Shown in pieces: positions 21,683 to 32,893 of a DNA stretch of 64,000 nt (position 1 is the stretch's first letter; every line of letters begins with the position of its first letter). The notes below the pieces were generated by a model, which searched no databases, was not told the origin of the DNA, and saw only the letters and a list, made by a program, of their open reading frames with translations. A program made the translations under genes and the position numbers. This DNA is from Camellia lanceoleosa (lineage: Eukaryota; Streptophyta; Magnoliopsida; Ericales; Theaceae): positions 124,214,862 through 124,278,861 of the forward strand of contig CM045767.1 of the NCBI GenBank assembly GCA_025200525.1, given 5' to 3'.

Positions 21683-22420
21683 TAGTAAATTACACTTATC
21701 TCTCCTGAGATTTTTGACAATTATAGATATTCTATGTGGTTTCAATAATTACACTGACCTTCGTTATTTTTAAACTATTATTAAGATTCTCCCAATCTAT
21801 GAAGTTCGTACAAACAGCATAACTTGAATGTGAAAATTACCATGTTACTCTTGATTTACACATGAAAAAGACGAAAATACCCATAAACTAAGAAGTCTCA
21901 TTCATTATCAATTTGGGTAAATTACACTTATCTTCCATGAAGTTTTGCATATATATTATCAAAGATGCATACATATTTTAATATTATTTAATAAAATTCT
22001 TAAATTTCATGTAATATTAAATAAAAATTTTAAATTGTTAAGACATTATTAAAATAATTAATGAAAAAAAAAATTAATTTTCATTGATAAAATATTAAAA
22101 ATAAACAATCTCTCTAAAATAAATGTTAGCTAACATCCTAATAATTTATTATAAGACTTATTCCATACTACATAAATAATGTAAAGTTTATCATTTTAAG
22201 TAATGCATTTATTATTTGAATTTTTTTTAAAGTTGAAAGAAATGGATTTGTACTTTTCCCGACAATTTGCATTACTTATTTATTCATATGTAAAAAAATC
22301 ATTATTTTATCTTTTCTCAATCATATATTATTCTCAAATTTTAATTTTTATCTTTGAGTCATATAACTTATAATCGGTGCATATTTTTTAAAAAAATGAA
22401 TGTTAATATTTTTTAGGAAA
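21683..22420 (+). repeat. Left inverted arm of the Pack-MULE
   Basis: Pairs with 24660-25530 in inverted orientation over its whole length, allowing for small indels and the MITE in the right arm. Confidence 0.8.
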
Positions 22421-22587
22421 AATTACTCATAAATTCTATTTTGGTAAAGGTTGCTTTAGTTAGTCCTAAGTGTTTTTTCTTAAACCATTTAGTCATTTTT
22501 ATTTTTGGTATAATATATATTTTTGATATATTGTATATGAAATTTACATTTTTATCCATATTGATTTTATTTTGCAGGTCTCCCAAT

Positions 22588-23151
22588 CTATCCACCACCC
22601 AAATCCCAAATTCCTTCCCCGACGAACCCAGCTGATGATGTGAAAGTAGCCTTAACCGTGGTCTCATTCCTCCTCCTCTGGACGAACGGCGCGACGGCGG
22701 TATCGGAGAGAGGCTGCTCTCCGTAGAAGACGGTGGTGGAGATGTCGTCGTAGTAAAGAGTGATCTTGTGGTTAGGGTTCTGGGCGGTGAAGCCGACGTC
22801 CCAATTGGCAGAGATTGAGGAAGAAGAAATACTGAAATTGGAGAGAGAGAGAGAGAGAGAGTCGACCTGGAATTCTAAGAGGCGAGGGCGAGGGATGAGC
22901 CAGACGATGAAGGCGATGGTAGCGGCGATGATGAAGGAGGCGATTAGAATGCCGAAGAAACGGCGGAGGAAGGTGGCGCATGGGTCAGGGTAGGGCTGCG
23001 CGTAATAATACGCGGCTTGAGGAGGTGGAGCGGCGTAGGGGTAGGAGGCGCCGGCGGCGGGGTAGCCGTTAGTATTGTTGCAAAATTGCGGCGGAGGGTG
23101 GGGATACCCTGCGGCAGGGTAACCTGTGACTGGCCTTGACTGAATTGTCAT
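22588..23151 (-). CDS. NDR1/HIN1-like (LEA_2-type) protein, C-terminally truncated
   Basis: 187 codons. ATG at 23149-23151 is preceded by a (GA)n leader. Residues 1-60 are Tyr/Pro/Ala-rich (TGYPAAGYPHPPPQ). A hydrophobic helix at about 66-88 (FFGILIASFIIAATIAFIVW) follows basic LRR, as in type II membrane anchors. A LEA_2-like start (FQVDSLSLSLSNFSISSSS, FTAQNPNHKITLYYDDIST) comes next. NHL proteins sit at the plasma membrane and some act in pathogen responses. Usual NHL proteins run past 200 residues; here the frame ends WDLGGG just where the element's A/T-rich sequence begins, so part of the LEA_2 fold is missing. It lies wholly between the Pack-MULE arms. A captured fragment is likely, and expression unknown. 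Confidence 0.65.
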   Translation of the reverse strand: MTIQSRPVTGYPAAGYPHPPPQFCNNTNGYPAAGASYPYAAPPPQAAYYYAQPYPDPCATFLRRFFGILIASFIIAATIAFIVWLIPRPRLLEFQVDSLSLSLSNFSISSSSISANWDVGFTAQNPNHKITLYYDDISTTVFYGEQPLSDTAVAPFVQRRRNETTVKATFTSSAGFVGEGIWDLGGG

Positions 23152-23152
23152 T

Positions 23153-23178
23153 CGATAGAGAGAGAGAGAGAGAGAGAG
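23153..23178. repeat. (GA)n leader of the NHL-like ORF
   Basis: An uninterrupted GA run directly upstream of the minus-strand ATG. A second GA run within the ORF (about 22842-22860) encodes the Ser-Leu repeat. Confidence 0.8.
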
Positions 23179-23194
23179 TCAGCAGATTGGGAGA

Positions 23195-23670
23195 TCTACC
23201 AGTAATGTTGATGATGTTTGATGTTCACAATGTTTGATGAATAATGTTGAAGATGTAGTTGATGTTGGTGATGTTGAAGAATAATGTTGAAGATGTAGTT
23301 GATGTTGGAGAATAATGTTTGATGAATAGTGTTTGACGAATAATGTTGAAGATGTAGTTGATGTTGGTGATGTTGGTTGGAGATGTTTGATGAATAATGT
23401 TGAAGATGTAATTGATGTTGGTGATGTTGAAGAATAATGTTGAAGATGTAGTTGATGTTAGAGAATAATGTTTGATGAATGATGTTGGAGAATAATGTTG
23501 AAGAATAATGTTGAAGATGTAGTTGATGTTGGTGATGTTGGTGATGTTTGATGTTCATAATGTTTGATGAATAATGTTGAAGATGTAGTTGATGTTGGTG
23601 ATGTTTGATGACAATGCTGATGTTTAATGATGTAGTTGATGTTTGCTGATGTAGTTAATGTTGCTGATGT
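23195..23670. repeat. GATGTTG-type minisatellite
   Basis: Irregular higher-order repeats of GATGTTGAAGAATAATGTT, GATGTAGTTGATGTTGGT and GATGTTTGATGAATA fill about 475 bases upstream of the NHL-like ORF. The minus-strand His/Gln-rich frame inside is a by-product of the repeat. Confidence 0.9.
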
Positions 23671-24391
23671 TCAGAAAGGAGGGAAGTCATAAAAAGGCCT
23701 ATAGTAAGCTTTTTGGGTATTTTTGTCATTACAACATTAGTAAAAACTTACGTTTGCCCTCCATCAAAAAAATATTACGTGTTAAATAAATGGGTATATA
23801 CGTAATTAACATTCAAATAAGACTTATTAGTCTATAAATTAAAAGGTAAGACCAAATGGTTTAACAAATTAAGATTTGAGATTTATTGATATTTTGCCCT
23901 ATTTTTTACATGATTAAAAAAATTTTAAAAATAAATATAGAAGTAAAAAAAATCTAAGGGAAGGTTTCTCACAATTAAACCAAACTCATTTATTATCAAC
24001 ATTAATCTTAACCTTCAATGTACTAAATTTAATTTATCCCATTAAATATATGTGAAATTATTATTTATTTTTCATAACTTTTTCAAAATATAAATGTAAT
24101 TTCTTAACTATATTTTTTTCCACAAGTTTTTGAACTTTTATAAACAAAAAATAAAATAAAAATTCAACCATTAATGAAGGTGATAAATTAATTTTAAAAT
24201 TTAATTTAATAAAAATGGTTTAAATGAGATAAATAAAGATGGAGAGATAGATTTTAAGTATCATACATAACAAATTAATTAAGTATTTTATTATTCTCAA
24301 ATAATTTATCCATTTAAGTAAAGATTAATTTTATTTTTAGGTGTAAGAAATGACAAATTATTTGAATTTTATTTTCAAATGATTTCTTAAT

Positions 24392-24559
24392 GGGGGAACT
24401 ATATGCAAATGAGAGAAGGGAAAAAAAATTAACACCAGCACATGGGGGGTGCAAGTAACACTTGCACTCCCATAGCCTTTCATTTGCACCCCACCGCACT
24501 TGCACTCTCATGTGTTGATAATTTTTTTTCTCATTTTTTCACCTACATGCAGTTTTCCC
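24392..24559. mobile_element. Mutator-type MITE nested in the Pack-MULE (168 bp)
   Basis: Begins GGGGGAACTATATGCAAATG and ends CATGCAGTTTTCCC with long inverted arms. Flanked by TTTCTTAAT at 24383-24391 and again at 24560-24568, a perfect 9-bp target duplication. Confidence 0.85.
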
Positions 24560-24659
24560 TTTCTTAATCCTTCATTCCCTATCAACTAATTTTAATTTAT
24601 TATGAGATGACCAATTTTTTTTTAATTCCATATTTATTTTTTGCTTTTTTTTTAATCAT

Positions 24660-25530
24660 CTAAGAAATATTAACCTATGTTTTTTTAAATATGTATAGAC
24701 TAGAAATTTAATAACTCAAAAATAAAAATAAAAATTTGAGAATAATATATGATTGAGAAAAGATGAAATAATAATTTTTTTTACATATAAATAAATAAGT
24801 AATGTAAATTGTCAGAAAAAAATAAATACATTTATTTCAACTTTTTAAAAAATAAAATAATAAATGCACTACTTAAAATAATAAATTTTATGTTATTTAT
24901 GTAATGTGGAATAAGTTTTATATTAAATTATTAGGATACTATTTAACATTAATTTTAGAGAGATTGTTTATTTTTAAGTATTTTATCAATGAAAATTAAG
25001 GTTTTTTTTTTTCATTAAATGATTTAATAATGTCTTAACAATTTAAGAGTTTTATTTAATATTGCATGAAATTTAATAATTTTATTAAATAATGCTAAAA
25101 GAGTAATGCTAGGGACTCCAAATGTTTTACTAAGTGTCTTAAATGGGTGTGGGATCCACACCATGTGGGTCCCACACCTATGTGAGACATTTGGTAGAAC
25201 ATTTGATAAAACGTTTGGGGTCCCTAGCATTTTTCATTCTAAAATATGTATGGGTCTTTGATGGTATATATGCAAAATTTCAGAGGAGGTGAGTAAAATT
25301 TCTCATTTGAAAAAGAAGGTAATTGATGGGTAATTTTGTCATTTTTGATATTATAACCTATGACATTAGCATGACATCAACAAATTCTGTTAAATAACCT
25401 AACAGAGTGTAACAATAGGGAAATCTTAATAACAATTTCAAAAGCAAGAAAGATTAGTGTAATTATTGAAACTACAAGAGAAGCCTATGTAATTGTCAGA
25501 AATCTCAAGAGAGTTAAATGTAATTTACCC
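24660..25530 (-). repeat. Right inverted arm of the Pack-MULE
   Basis: Inverted partner of 21683-22420, lengthened by the MITE at 25101-25235. Confidence 0.8.
25101..25235. mobile_element. Palindromic MITE in the right arm (135 bp)
   Basis: GAGTAATGCTAGGGACTCC opens and GGGGTCCCTAGCATTTTTC closes it, with GGGTGTGGGATCCACACC near the centre. Flanks are ATGCTAAAA (25092-25100) and ATTCTAAAA (25236-25244). The left arm has the uninterrupted site, so the empty site is visible within the same element. Confidence 0.85.
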
Positions 25531-25564
25531 TTATTTTGTTTTTGATGACCAAATTAAACATTTA

Positions 25565-25947
25565 GGTTGTATTTGGTTACATTTTCAAATCAGTTTTTGA
25601 AATGAAAATTTCAAAAAACTTGTTTGGTTTACAATTTTTTTTTTTTTAAAAATCAAAATTATTTTCTTTCTTCTCTCTCATTCTCTCACGTCTTACACAT
25701 TAATCAATCAATCAATTTATTTTTTCTCTCTCTTCTTCTTCTCTTACATCTTACATATCAATCAATCAATCAATTTTTTTTTCTTACACCCATCTATTTA
25801 ACTACAAATATATATATATATACATATATATAAATCATTCAAAAACTATTTTCAAAATATAAAATCAAACAAGTTTTCAAATTTTACGAACTCTTTTCAA
25901 AAATTATCTTTCACAATTGATTCTCAAAACTAAACCAAACGAAGTGG
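25565..25947. mobile_element. Tourist-like MITE (383 bp)
   Basis: Ends GGTTGTATTTGGTT and AACCAAACGAAGTGG are imperfect inverted repeats, flanked by TTA at 25562-25564 and 25948-25950. The interior is pyrimidine-rich with TCAATCAATCAAT repeats. Confidence 0.65.
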
Positions 25948-25950
25948 TTA

Positions 25951-26565
25951 ATTATTGTTCTTTTGGCCCACAATTTTTGTTGAAAAAATAAATATTTTTG
26001 ATACCAAATTGTTATTTTCCTACAAATGCATTTATTAGCGATATTTTTAAAATTTTATCATTAATTTTTTTAGGGAAGGTAGGTGTTAAGTCACTTAATT
26101 TGTCCAAATAAGATATATATAATACATCTTTTAAAAAGTATGTACCATATAGTATGGACTTAAATTTTTTGTCTTTGTAATTTTGGTCTTAATAATAATT
26201 GTGCTCAAAGATTTAAAAAACTAATAATTTTTTATAGGTAAGCTTAGAAATAATATATGTACAAATAGCACCTCCCGAAGAAGTGGAACATAATATATGC
26301 ACAAATTGCACCTCCCAAATAAGTGGAACATGGCCAAACAACTTTAGCTTTTGTAGGACTCAAAAAACAAAACTACCTTCCAAAAAACAGACAAACGTTT
26401 GGACATGAAATAGTCACCAACCAACACATATGCCGTTTCTCAAGCTCATAAAAACTCTCTCAGACACAACAAACAAACACCTCTCGCGCGCGCACACACA
26501 CAAACTAACACACACAGCAATTGTATTTGCTTTGTTTGGTTTAGATTGTTTTTGTGTAGGTGATT
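25951..26565 (+). promoter_or_regulatory. AKR upstream region with a promoter repeat
   Basis: Contains a direct repeat at about 26250-26331, (AATATATG-ACAAAT-GCACCTCCC-AA-AAGTGGAAC), two units of about 46 bases. A mixed (CG)n(CA)n run lies in the leader at about 26484-26503. The ATG chosen is at 26566; a GTG six bases upstream is not a plant start. Confidence 0.5.
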
Positions 26566-27795
26566 ATGGAAAAACAAAGTGATCATGGACCTCTGTACTT
26601 TGATCTCAACACCGGAGCCAAGATGCCTTCAGTTGGCCTAGGAACATGGAAAGCTCCTCCTGGTGTGGTCGGTGAAGCTGTCACCGCCGCCGTGAAGGTC
26701 TTCTTCTTCTTACATTCAAATCTTAATGTGATGAAAAAATGTTCAAAAATCATGAAAATTAAAAAGATGAAACATTGGAGATGATTTTTTTTCATAAAGG
26801 GAAATTTGGGATAAGAGGGGAATTTCTAAAAAGATTTTGACAAAAATTTGATGAATAGATTGGAGTAGTTCATATCAGATCAAGTTTTTTACTCAAATTT
26901 AGAATCAAACTAGTTGAAAAAATTGGTAAGGGTTGGAGATGGTTTGTGATTGCAAATATTGGGTCCAAAGTTTGATACATTTTCCAATAGTATCGTAGAT
27001 TGTGCTTAGAAATGTAAAATTGTTTATTCAAAATGATTTTTGAGATCTTTCTATCAATACAAGGTCTCAAAATTGTCAATAATGTTGATCCTCAAGTTAG
27101 TGGAACTTTTGATCAGAACTATGATAAATCATATGCAATTCAAAATTTTGGTCATTGGGGTTCAAATTTGTGCAGGCTGGTTACAGGCATATTGATTGTG
27201 CACGAGCGTATGCTAATGAAAAGGAGGTATGTTTCTTTGTAACCCTGGCTAGTTTTGTTCATCATGCCTGTCCAAATTTCGTATATGCAATGAATTTTAG
27301 ATGTTTTTAGGGCAAAATCCTTTTACTACTCTCTTCTCTTGTGGGTTTGACCTGTGCAATTTAGCACCCTCACATTTAAATATATAAAAACTACCCTCAC
27401 TTGGTTTTGACTCATCTTATACTTTACCTCCCTACTGTCTCTAATTACGTCCAAAGTGACAAAAAAATTGAGTCACATAGGCCAATTTTGAAACTTGGCA
27501 CAAAAAACAAAGTCAAGGTTAAATTTCACTATAAAAGATAACTTCACCATTTCATCTTCTTCTCCACCTCTATTGAAAGCCATAACCTTAACTCACCCAC
27601 CACCACCTCCACCAATATGCTCCCCCACTGCCCCTGCCACCTCCACCTACCTAACCGCCACCCCCCTCCTTCATTCCTCCACCTGCAACCCCTTCCAACC
27701 AGTTCTTGTTGAACCAACACAAGATTTAAAATAAAATTTAAAAAAGGCATATCAATGCATACTTGAATCACACAATGTGTGTATGTATGTGTGTA

Positions 27796-27826
<31 letters not shown>

Positions 27827-30800
27827 AGTACAAAATGAAAGTTAGTAAGGAATCCCATTGAGGCGGAAGTGGAGAGGAGGGGAAGGGAGGGAAGGGGAGG
27901 ATGGGGTAGCAACAAAAGAAGGGGAACGGCTAGGGAATTGGGGGTGGCTTGGTGGAGGTAGGGGGTGGTGTGTATATATATGTGTGTGTTTGTGTGTACA
28001 ATTTTATATGTGATTATCTATCGGTTAAAAATTCGGAAATTTGTGTTAATATGTGGTGTTGGTTTAATTATGTCAATATATGATTTAATTTGGTTAATAT
28101 ATGATTTCAGTTAGAAATTGTGTATGAGATTTGAGAGAAAGAGAAGATAATAAAAAAGGAAATAGTAAATACATTAAGGTCATTTTATATATTCCATTAA
28201 TGGAGTTAGCATTGCATTTTGGTCCACAACCACATGAGGACCCTTTGCATATATTTAAATGTCAATAGGATAAAGTGCTATGGGCCAAGAACACGGCTGA
28301 AAATGATTTTGCCCCTTTTGTTATTATAACAAGTGTATCCGGGTCTTTCATCTATGCCCAATTAGACCCTGGATATATATATTCCATCCATTGCATTTTG
28401 GTCTAAAACTACATGAGTGCCCTTTGCATATACTTAAATGTCAATAGGGTAAAGTGCTGTGGGCCAAAAGCACGGATTGAAAAGGATTTTGCCTAATTAG
28501 TCCCTGGGTACATGTATTCCATCCATCTTCGACATATCGGATAATTACCGGGCACAGATCCTGGGGGTGGCCCCAAAGTGGTCAAATGTTTTATAGGAGT
28601 TGAACTCGTGTCCTTCAAGTGCATCCGGGTCTTTCATCTTTGCCTAATTAGTCCCTGGGTACATGTATTCCATCCATCTTCCACATATCAGATAATTACT
28701 GGGCACAGATCCTGGGGGTGGCCCCAAAGTGGTTAAATGTTTCATAGGAGTTGAACTCGTGACCTTCAATTCCTAAAGTGCTTATCACAGCTGAACTTTC
28801 CATTTGGCTAGCCCTTTGCTGTTGCAATAAATTTTGAGTTGTGTTGAAACTTTCGAATATGCAGATAGGAATGGCTCTGAAGGAACTATTTTCCACTGGG
28901 GTAGTGAAGAGAAGTGAGATTTGGATCACATCTAAACTATGGTATGTTTGAATGATATATAATCAGAGTTCTTATTCTAGTTTTCTATTTGATCTCCAAG
29001 AGAAGAAAATTTTATGCAGATCTTATTCTAATAGTCTATCTCATCTTTGATTTTCATATCACACTTTCAGAATTCTTTTCATGGAATTGAATATTGTTCA
29101 TCTATTAGCTTAGAAACTCAGTTTGGTTTATCTGTCAATCTATCTGCAAAATGCTTATGCTGCCTACTCTTTTTAACTAGCAACTTCAAATTATACGTCT
29201 GCAGGTGCAGCGACCATGCACCCGAGGATGTCTCAAAGGCACTGAGCAAGAGCTTAGAAGACCTACAACTTGATTATATCGATCTATATCTCGTATGCAT
29301 TTTTACCTTCATTCTTGTTAAGGTGCTATAGCATGTCTACAAACAAAATACGAAATCTGCTAAACTTGCTCTTAATTTGGGGCACAACCTCTAGAATAGC
29401 TTTAAACATTGAAACATAGGACTCTATACTGGACTTGTGACGTAGGCTAAGATGAACCATGCATACCTTTGTGTTTGTGTATGATTGTTTTGTTTTACTT
29501 TCTCATTTTCTTTTGTTCCATCATAACAAAGAATTTCTACTATGGGTGGTTTTGAATATGAGCTTGTGGTTACAGATGCACTGGCCATTTCGGACAAAGC
29601 CAGGCTCGAGCGGGTGGGATCCTGAAGTTATGGCTCCCCTGTGTCTCCCAGAAACATGGGCTGCAATGGAGGGCTTGTATGCTTCTGGACAGGCACGTGC
29701 AATCGGGGTGAGCAACTTCTCAACAAAGAAGCTGCAAGACCTGCTCACATATGCGAAAGTTCCACCAGCTGTCAACCAGGTGGAATGCCACCCTGTCTGG
29801 CAGCAACCTGCTCTCCACAACCTGTGCAAATCAACCGGTGTTCATCTCTCGGTAATCTCTGAAACATTTTAACCATTCATTAGGACTGTTTCATGCAACT
29901 TTTCTCAAGCTGAAAGTTGACAATCAGAATTTAGAAGCTAAAAACTATGTTACATGCACTCAAGTATGAGAATCGGTTGCCGATGCTTGTCCGAGCGTTA
30001 GATCTTCCTAAACCAAAATATTGGGATATGTATCCAAAAGTTGGATATGGGTATGGGGACAAGCCTTAAAACAGTGATATATATTGTATATTTTATAATA
30101 TTCTTAGATAAGATGTAAAAAAAAATGGAATTTATATCACCCATTCATATGAGAAACTAGAAAAGTTTCTTTACTAGCAAAAGTAAGCGTCTTTTCTTCA
30201 AATATTATATAAGCTACAGGATCCAAGTGTAAATTGGGTATGGGTGTTAGACACATATTCCATACCCTTACCCATGTCATATTGGTGAACACGGTGCAAT
30301 GATATAAGTACGTAGTCCATGTAACACAAGCTAAAAGCACCCTTCTCCTAACTTCCAAATAATCAATTTATTTAAGTTATTTTCGCCTCGTAAGTTATAA
30401 GTATAAGTTGGGCCAAATACTCGACACATATTCACAAAATTTTGAAGAGGAAAAAAAATTATAGGCAGCTCTAATAAAGCTCCATCAAACAGGGCCAATG
30501 TTAGCAGTAGTGTTAAAGATTAGCTTGGTTGTGCAGGCGTACTCTCCTCTGGGATCTCCAGGGTCTTGGATGAAAGGCGAAATCTTGAAGGAACCAATAT
30601 TGGTTGAGATTGCTGAGAAGCTTAACAAGTCACCTGCACAAGTAGCCCTGAGGTGGGGCATTCAAAGTGATCACAGTGTCCTCCCAAAGAGTGTCAATGA
30701 GTCTAGGATTAAGGAGAATCTCAACTTATTTGACTGGTGCATCCCTCCAGAGCTCTTCTCAAAATTCAGTGCTATCCACCAGGTGAGTAATTATACAGGC

Positions 30801-31077
30801 AGTACCAGTAATGCTATGTGCACAGAAAAAAAATTACAAAAATGTGGCTTAGGTACATTCTGTGTTGTCCTCACTACAATTAGAATGAATCTGGGTCACA
30901 CATTGATTTTTCTAGTACTATCAATACATGTATACAGATTACAAAGTCGCAATTCTATAAGTACACAAATCTTGTTTATGTTCGTTGCAGCAAAGGCTCC
31001 TCAGGGGGGATTCTGCAGTTCATGAGAGCAAGAGCCCCTACACAAGCCTTCAAGAGTTGTGGGACGGTGAAATTTGA
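26566..31077 (+). CDS. NADPH-dependent aldo-keto reductase, AKR4C type
   Basis: Seven exons: 26566-26697, 27176-27226, 28865-28941, 29205-29292, 29576-29851, 30537-30782 and 30991-31077, all with GT-AG borders, joining to 318 codons, close to the usual length. Tetrad residues are Asp51 and Tyr56 ([11 protein letters not shown]), Lys85 (WITSKLW) and His118 (MHWP). [15 protein letters not shown] near residues 262-276 is the NADPH-phosphate grip. AKR4C enzymes reduce aldehydes and other reactive carbonyls and are linked to stress detoxification in cytosol or plastid. The start MEKQSDHGP shows no clear transit peptide, so cytosol is more likely. Intron 2 (27227-28864) is swollen by transposons. 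No lesion seen. Confidence 0.93.
27310..28315. mobile_element. TIR element in AKR intron 2 (about 1.0 kb)
   Basis: Starts GGGCAAAATCCTTTTACTAC and ends AAAATGATTTTGCCCC. The inverted match continues, with CACATTTAAATATAT against ATATATTTAAATGT. Mutator-like in style, but no convincing target duplication is seen. A CCACC-rich patch at 27590-27680 could be captured host sequence. A (TA)n tract lies at about 27803-27825. Confidence 0.5.
28490..28830 (-). mobile_element. tRNA-derived SINE with a partial tandem copy
   Basis: On minus, near 28815, TAGCCAAATGG resembles an RNA polymerase III box A, and CACGAGTTCAACTCC about 45 bases on resembles box B. The body ends CCCAGGGACTAATTAGGC. A second, 5'-truncated copy lies 151 bases away at about 28490-28612, and a shorter diverged tail lies near 28330-28390. 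Assignment rests on the box motifs. Confidence 0.55.
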
Positions 31078-31936
31078 GAGGACAAAATCCATTTGCTTTG
31101 TTGTAAAAATAAATTTGGAATACTGTCAACCATTATATTATTTTCACCCATTTAATAAAATTTAGATTGTCATAGTGTATCAAGTTCTTTTTAAATGAAA
31201 TCAAACCAATGTATTCTATTTGCTTTCTTGTAATCATTGAGTGAGCAATGTTTAAATAGGAATTTGCAAAATTGGGTTGGATAATCAGGAAAGTCTGGCG
31301 GCGCTCTCTTACCAGGCATAATGCTTGAATTTGGTTGTTATTACTATTGTGTAATGCATCTTACTCTTCCTGGAGAAAAAATTTTAAAATTAAATTTAAA
31401 AAAAAAAAAAGTTGGTTAGCTTGGATTTAATCTCACCAGATTCCACAAGATCACAAAAAGAGAGGCCTTTCAGTATTACAGTAAATAACCCTTCCCCAAA
31501 ACTAGAACTAAAACATTTTTTTTTAGTAAATAAAATACACTAATTTTTCCAGAGTAATGAATAAATTACAAATTTAACTCTACAATTTTTTGACGTAATT
31601 ACACTATACTCTTTGACATAACATTTAGGCCCATATTGTTAGTTATTCATTAGCCAAACGAATTGAAAATAATGTTGTCATCATTTGTAGACTAAAATGA
31701 CAGCATTTACATTTTTCGTCTAGGTGGAAGCTGGCAGTGGGACTTGCTTGACTGAAATCCCTTGTTATCCTAATCTCCAAACGTTACATGAATCCAAAAA
31801 CTCATTTTCATATTCGAATAATACACATTGTAATGAGAGGAATTGGGTAAATTTGTTTGGTAAGAGAGAGGGTAATCGTGTCATTTGCATCAAATATATA
31901 TTTAAAGACACAAAATATATAAGGATAATATATTAA
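31078..31936. other. AKR 3' flank and spacer
   Basis: Probable 3' UTR with AATAAA-like signals (AAAATAAAT near 31106; TTAATAAAAT near 31153), then A/T-rich spacer. No gene recognised; the small plus ORF at 31724 lacks any feature of a real gene. Confidence 0.5.
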
Positions 31937-32885
31937 GAGTGCTGCTATTAGCATCTACCTTTCTTCTTTGAACCTCTCATTTTTTTTCCTTTTTTTTTTT
32001 TTAATTCCAATTTTGTCTAAACATGAAGTTACATTTTTACCCTCATCCCTAACATTCTAACTCTAATTTCCCAAACACTAACCCTAATTTCCCAAACCCT
32101 AACCCACCAACCTTTTCACCACCATCTCTACCGACGACCACCATCGCCACTGCCATCGGCGACCACCAGTTCCGCCGCAAGCAAGGATATCAACTGCTGC
32201 CTCCTTTGCCTCCGCAACAGTAGCAGGAGTTTCCGATGATAGGGCTTTTCACGCCGCCTCGATCCCCATATTGCCGCTGCTGGTGCAGGGGAAAGAGGCA
32301 TATTATTGCGATGTAGAAGTTAAGGATAGTTGTGTTAGAGCATCTATCTAGTATCATGAATTACGGGCTTAGGCATTATGGAATATCTGAAATTAAATCT
32401 ACATATGGCATTAGTGTTCATCTTTCACCTGCAATTTGCACAATTACCAGGTCAAAGTTAATTGTCTTATCTACATTTAGTTGTTGGTGTTCATCTTTCA
32501 TCTTTGCTGTTGGGGGTTTTTTCCATTGGGGTTTACAGTTGGCAATGTGGAGGTTGTATCATTGCAGGTTGTTGTTTGGGATTCCTGAAGATTTCAGAGA
32601 TAGAGTTTCAAAATACCCTAATTATTTTAGAGTTATGGTTGAAGATGATGAAGGTGGCGGAAGATGGTTGCCAGTGGGGGAGGTTCTGGAAGGTCACCGA
32701 AGGGGTGGGACTGCCGGTGGTATGAAAATTGCAGAAAACAAAATTGGGAGTCAAAAAGATGAGGGGTATAATTGGTATTAAGGTAGGAGTTTAAAGAAAA
32801 AAAAGTAGGGGATTCATTTTGCTAGGTGAGAGTTTAAAGAAATGGAGGGACCAAAGTAAAGAGACAGGTGCTAATAGTAGCCCTC
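31937..32885. mobile_element. Pack-type TIR element carrying a host-gene fragment (949 bp)
   Basis: Ends GAGTGCTGCTATTAGCA and TGCTAATAGTAGCCCTC are inverted repeats, extended by CTTCTTTGAACCTCTC against GAGAGTTTAAAGAA. Flanked by TATATTAA at 31929-31936 and 32886-32893. Eight bases match; a 9-bp Mutator duplication would have one mismatch. The interior is less A/T-rich than its surroundings, with gene-like CCGCC-rich sequence at about 32100-32290 and a PORR-like fragment at 32545-32690. Confidence 0.75.
32545..32690 (+). pseudogene. PORR-domain-like fragment inside the TIR element
   Basis: The frame reads MWRLYHCRLLFGIPEDFRDR then VSKYPNYFRVMVED. GIPEDFRDRVSKYPNYFR is very like the repeated L-P-DFRDR--KYP--FR motif of plant organelle RNA recognition proteins, which bind organelle group II introns. 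Only this one motif is visible and it is bounded by element sequence, so it is most likely a captured exon piece. Assignment is from motif recognition only. Confidence 0.5.
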
Positions 32886-32893
32886 TATATTAA

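Larger units (their letters stand above)
21683..25530. mobile_element. Pack-MULE: Mutator-like element carrying an NHL-like gene fragment
   Basis: Long inverted arms: 21683-22420 and 24660-25530 read as reverse complements at very roughly 75-80% by eye. Shared blocks include TTTCAATAATTACACT, CAATCATATATTATTCTCAA and TTATTAAGATT. The ends read TAGTAAATTACA and TGTAATTTACCC. They are flanked by TTATTTTAT (21674-21682) and TTATTTTGT (25531-25539), a 9-bp target duplication with one transition, typical of Mutator. Inside lies no transposase, only a host-gene-like ORF (22588-23151), a minisatellite and A/T-rich DNA. Length 3848 bp. The arms differ in length because a 135-bp MITE entered the right arm. 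Confidence 0.8.

Noticed and set aside
23196..23558. Minus-strand His/Gln-rich open frame of 120 codons
   Set aside because: It is a reading of the GATGTTG minisatellite; every frame of such a repeat stays open.
23195..23670. Possible CRISPR-like array
   Set aside because: Units are irregular with no unique spacers, and the DNA is plant nuclear.
31724..31936. Plus ORF of 70 codons before the Pack-type element
   Set aside because: No domain, poor composition, ends in A/T-rich spacer, no splice context.
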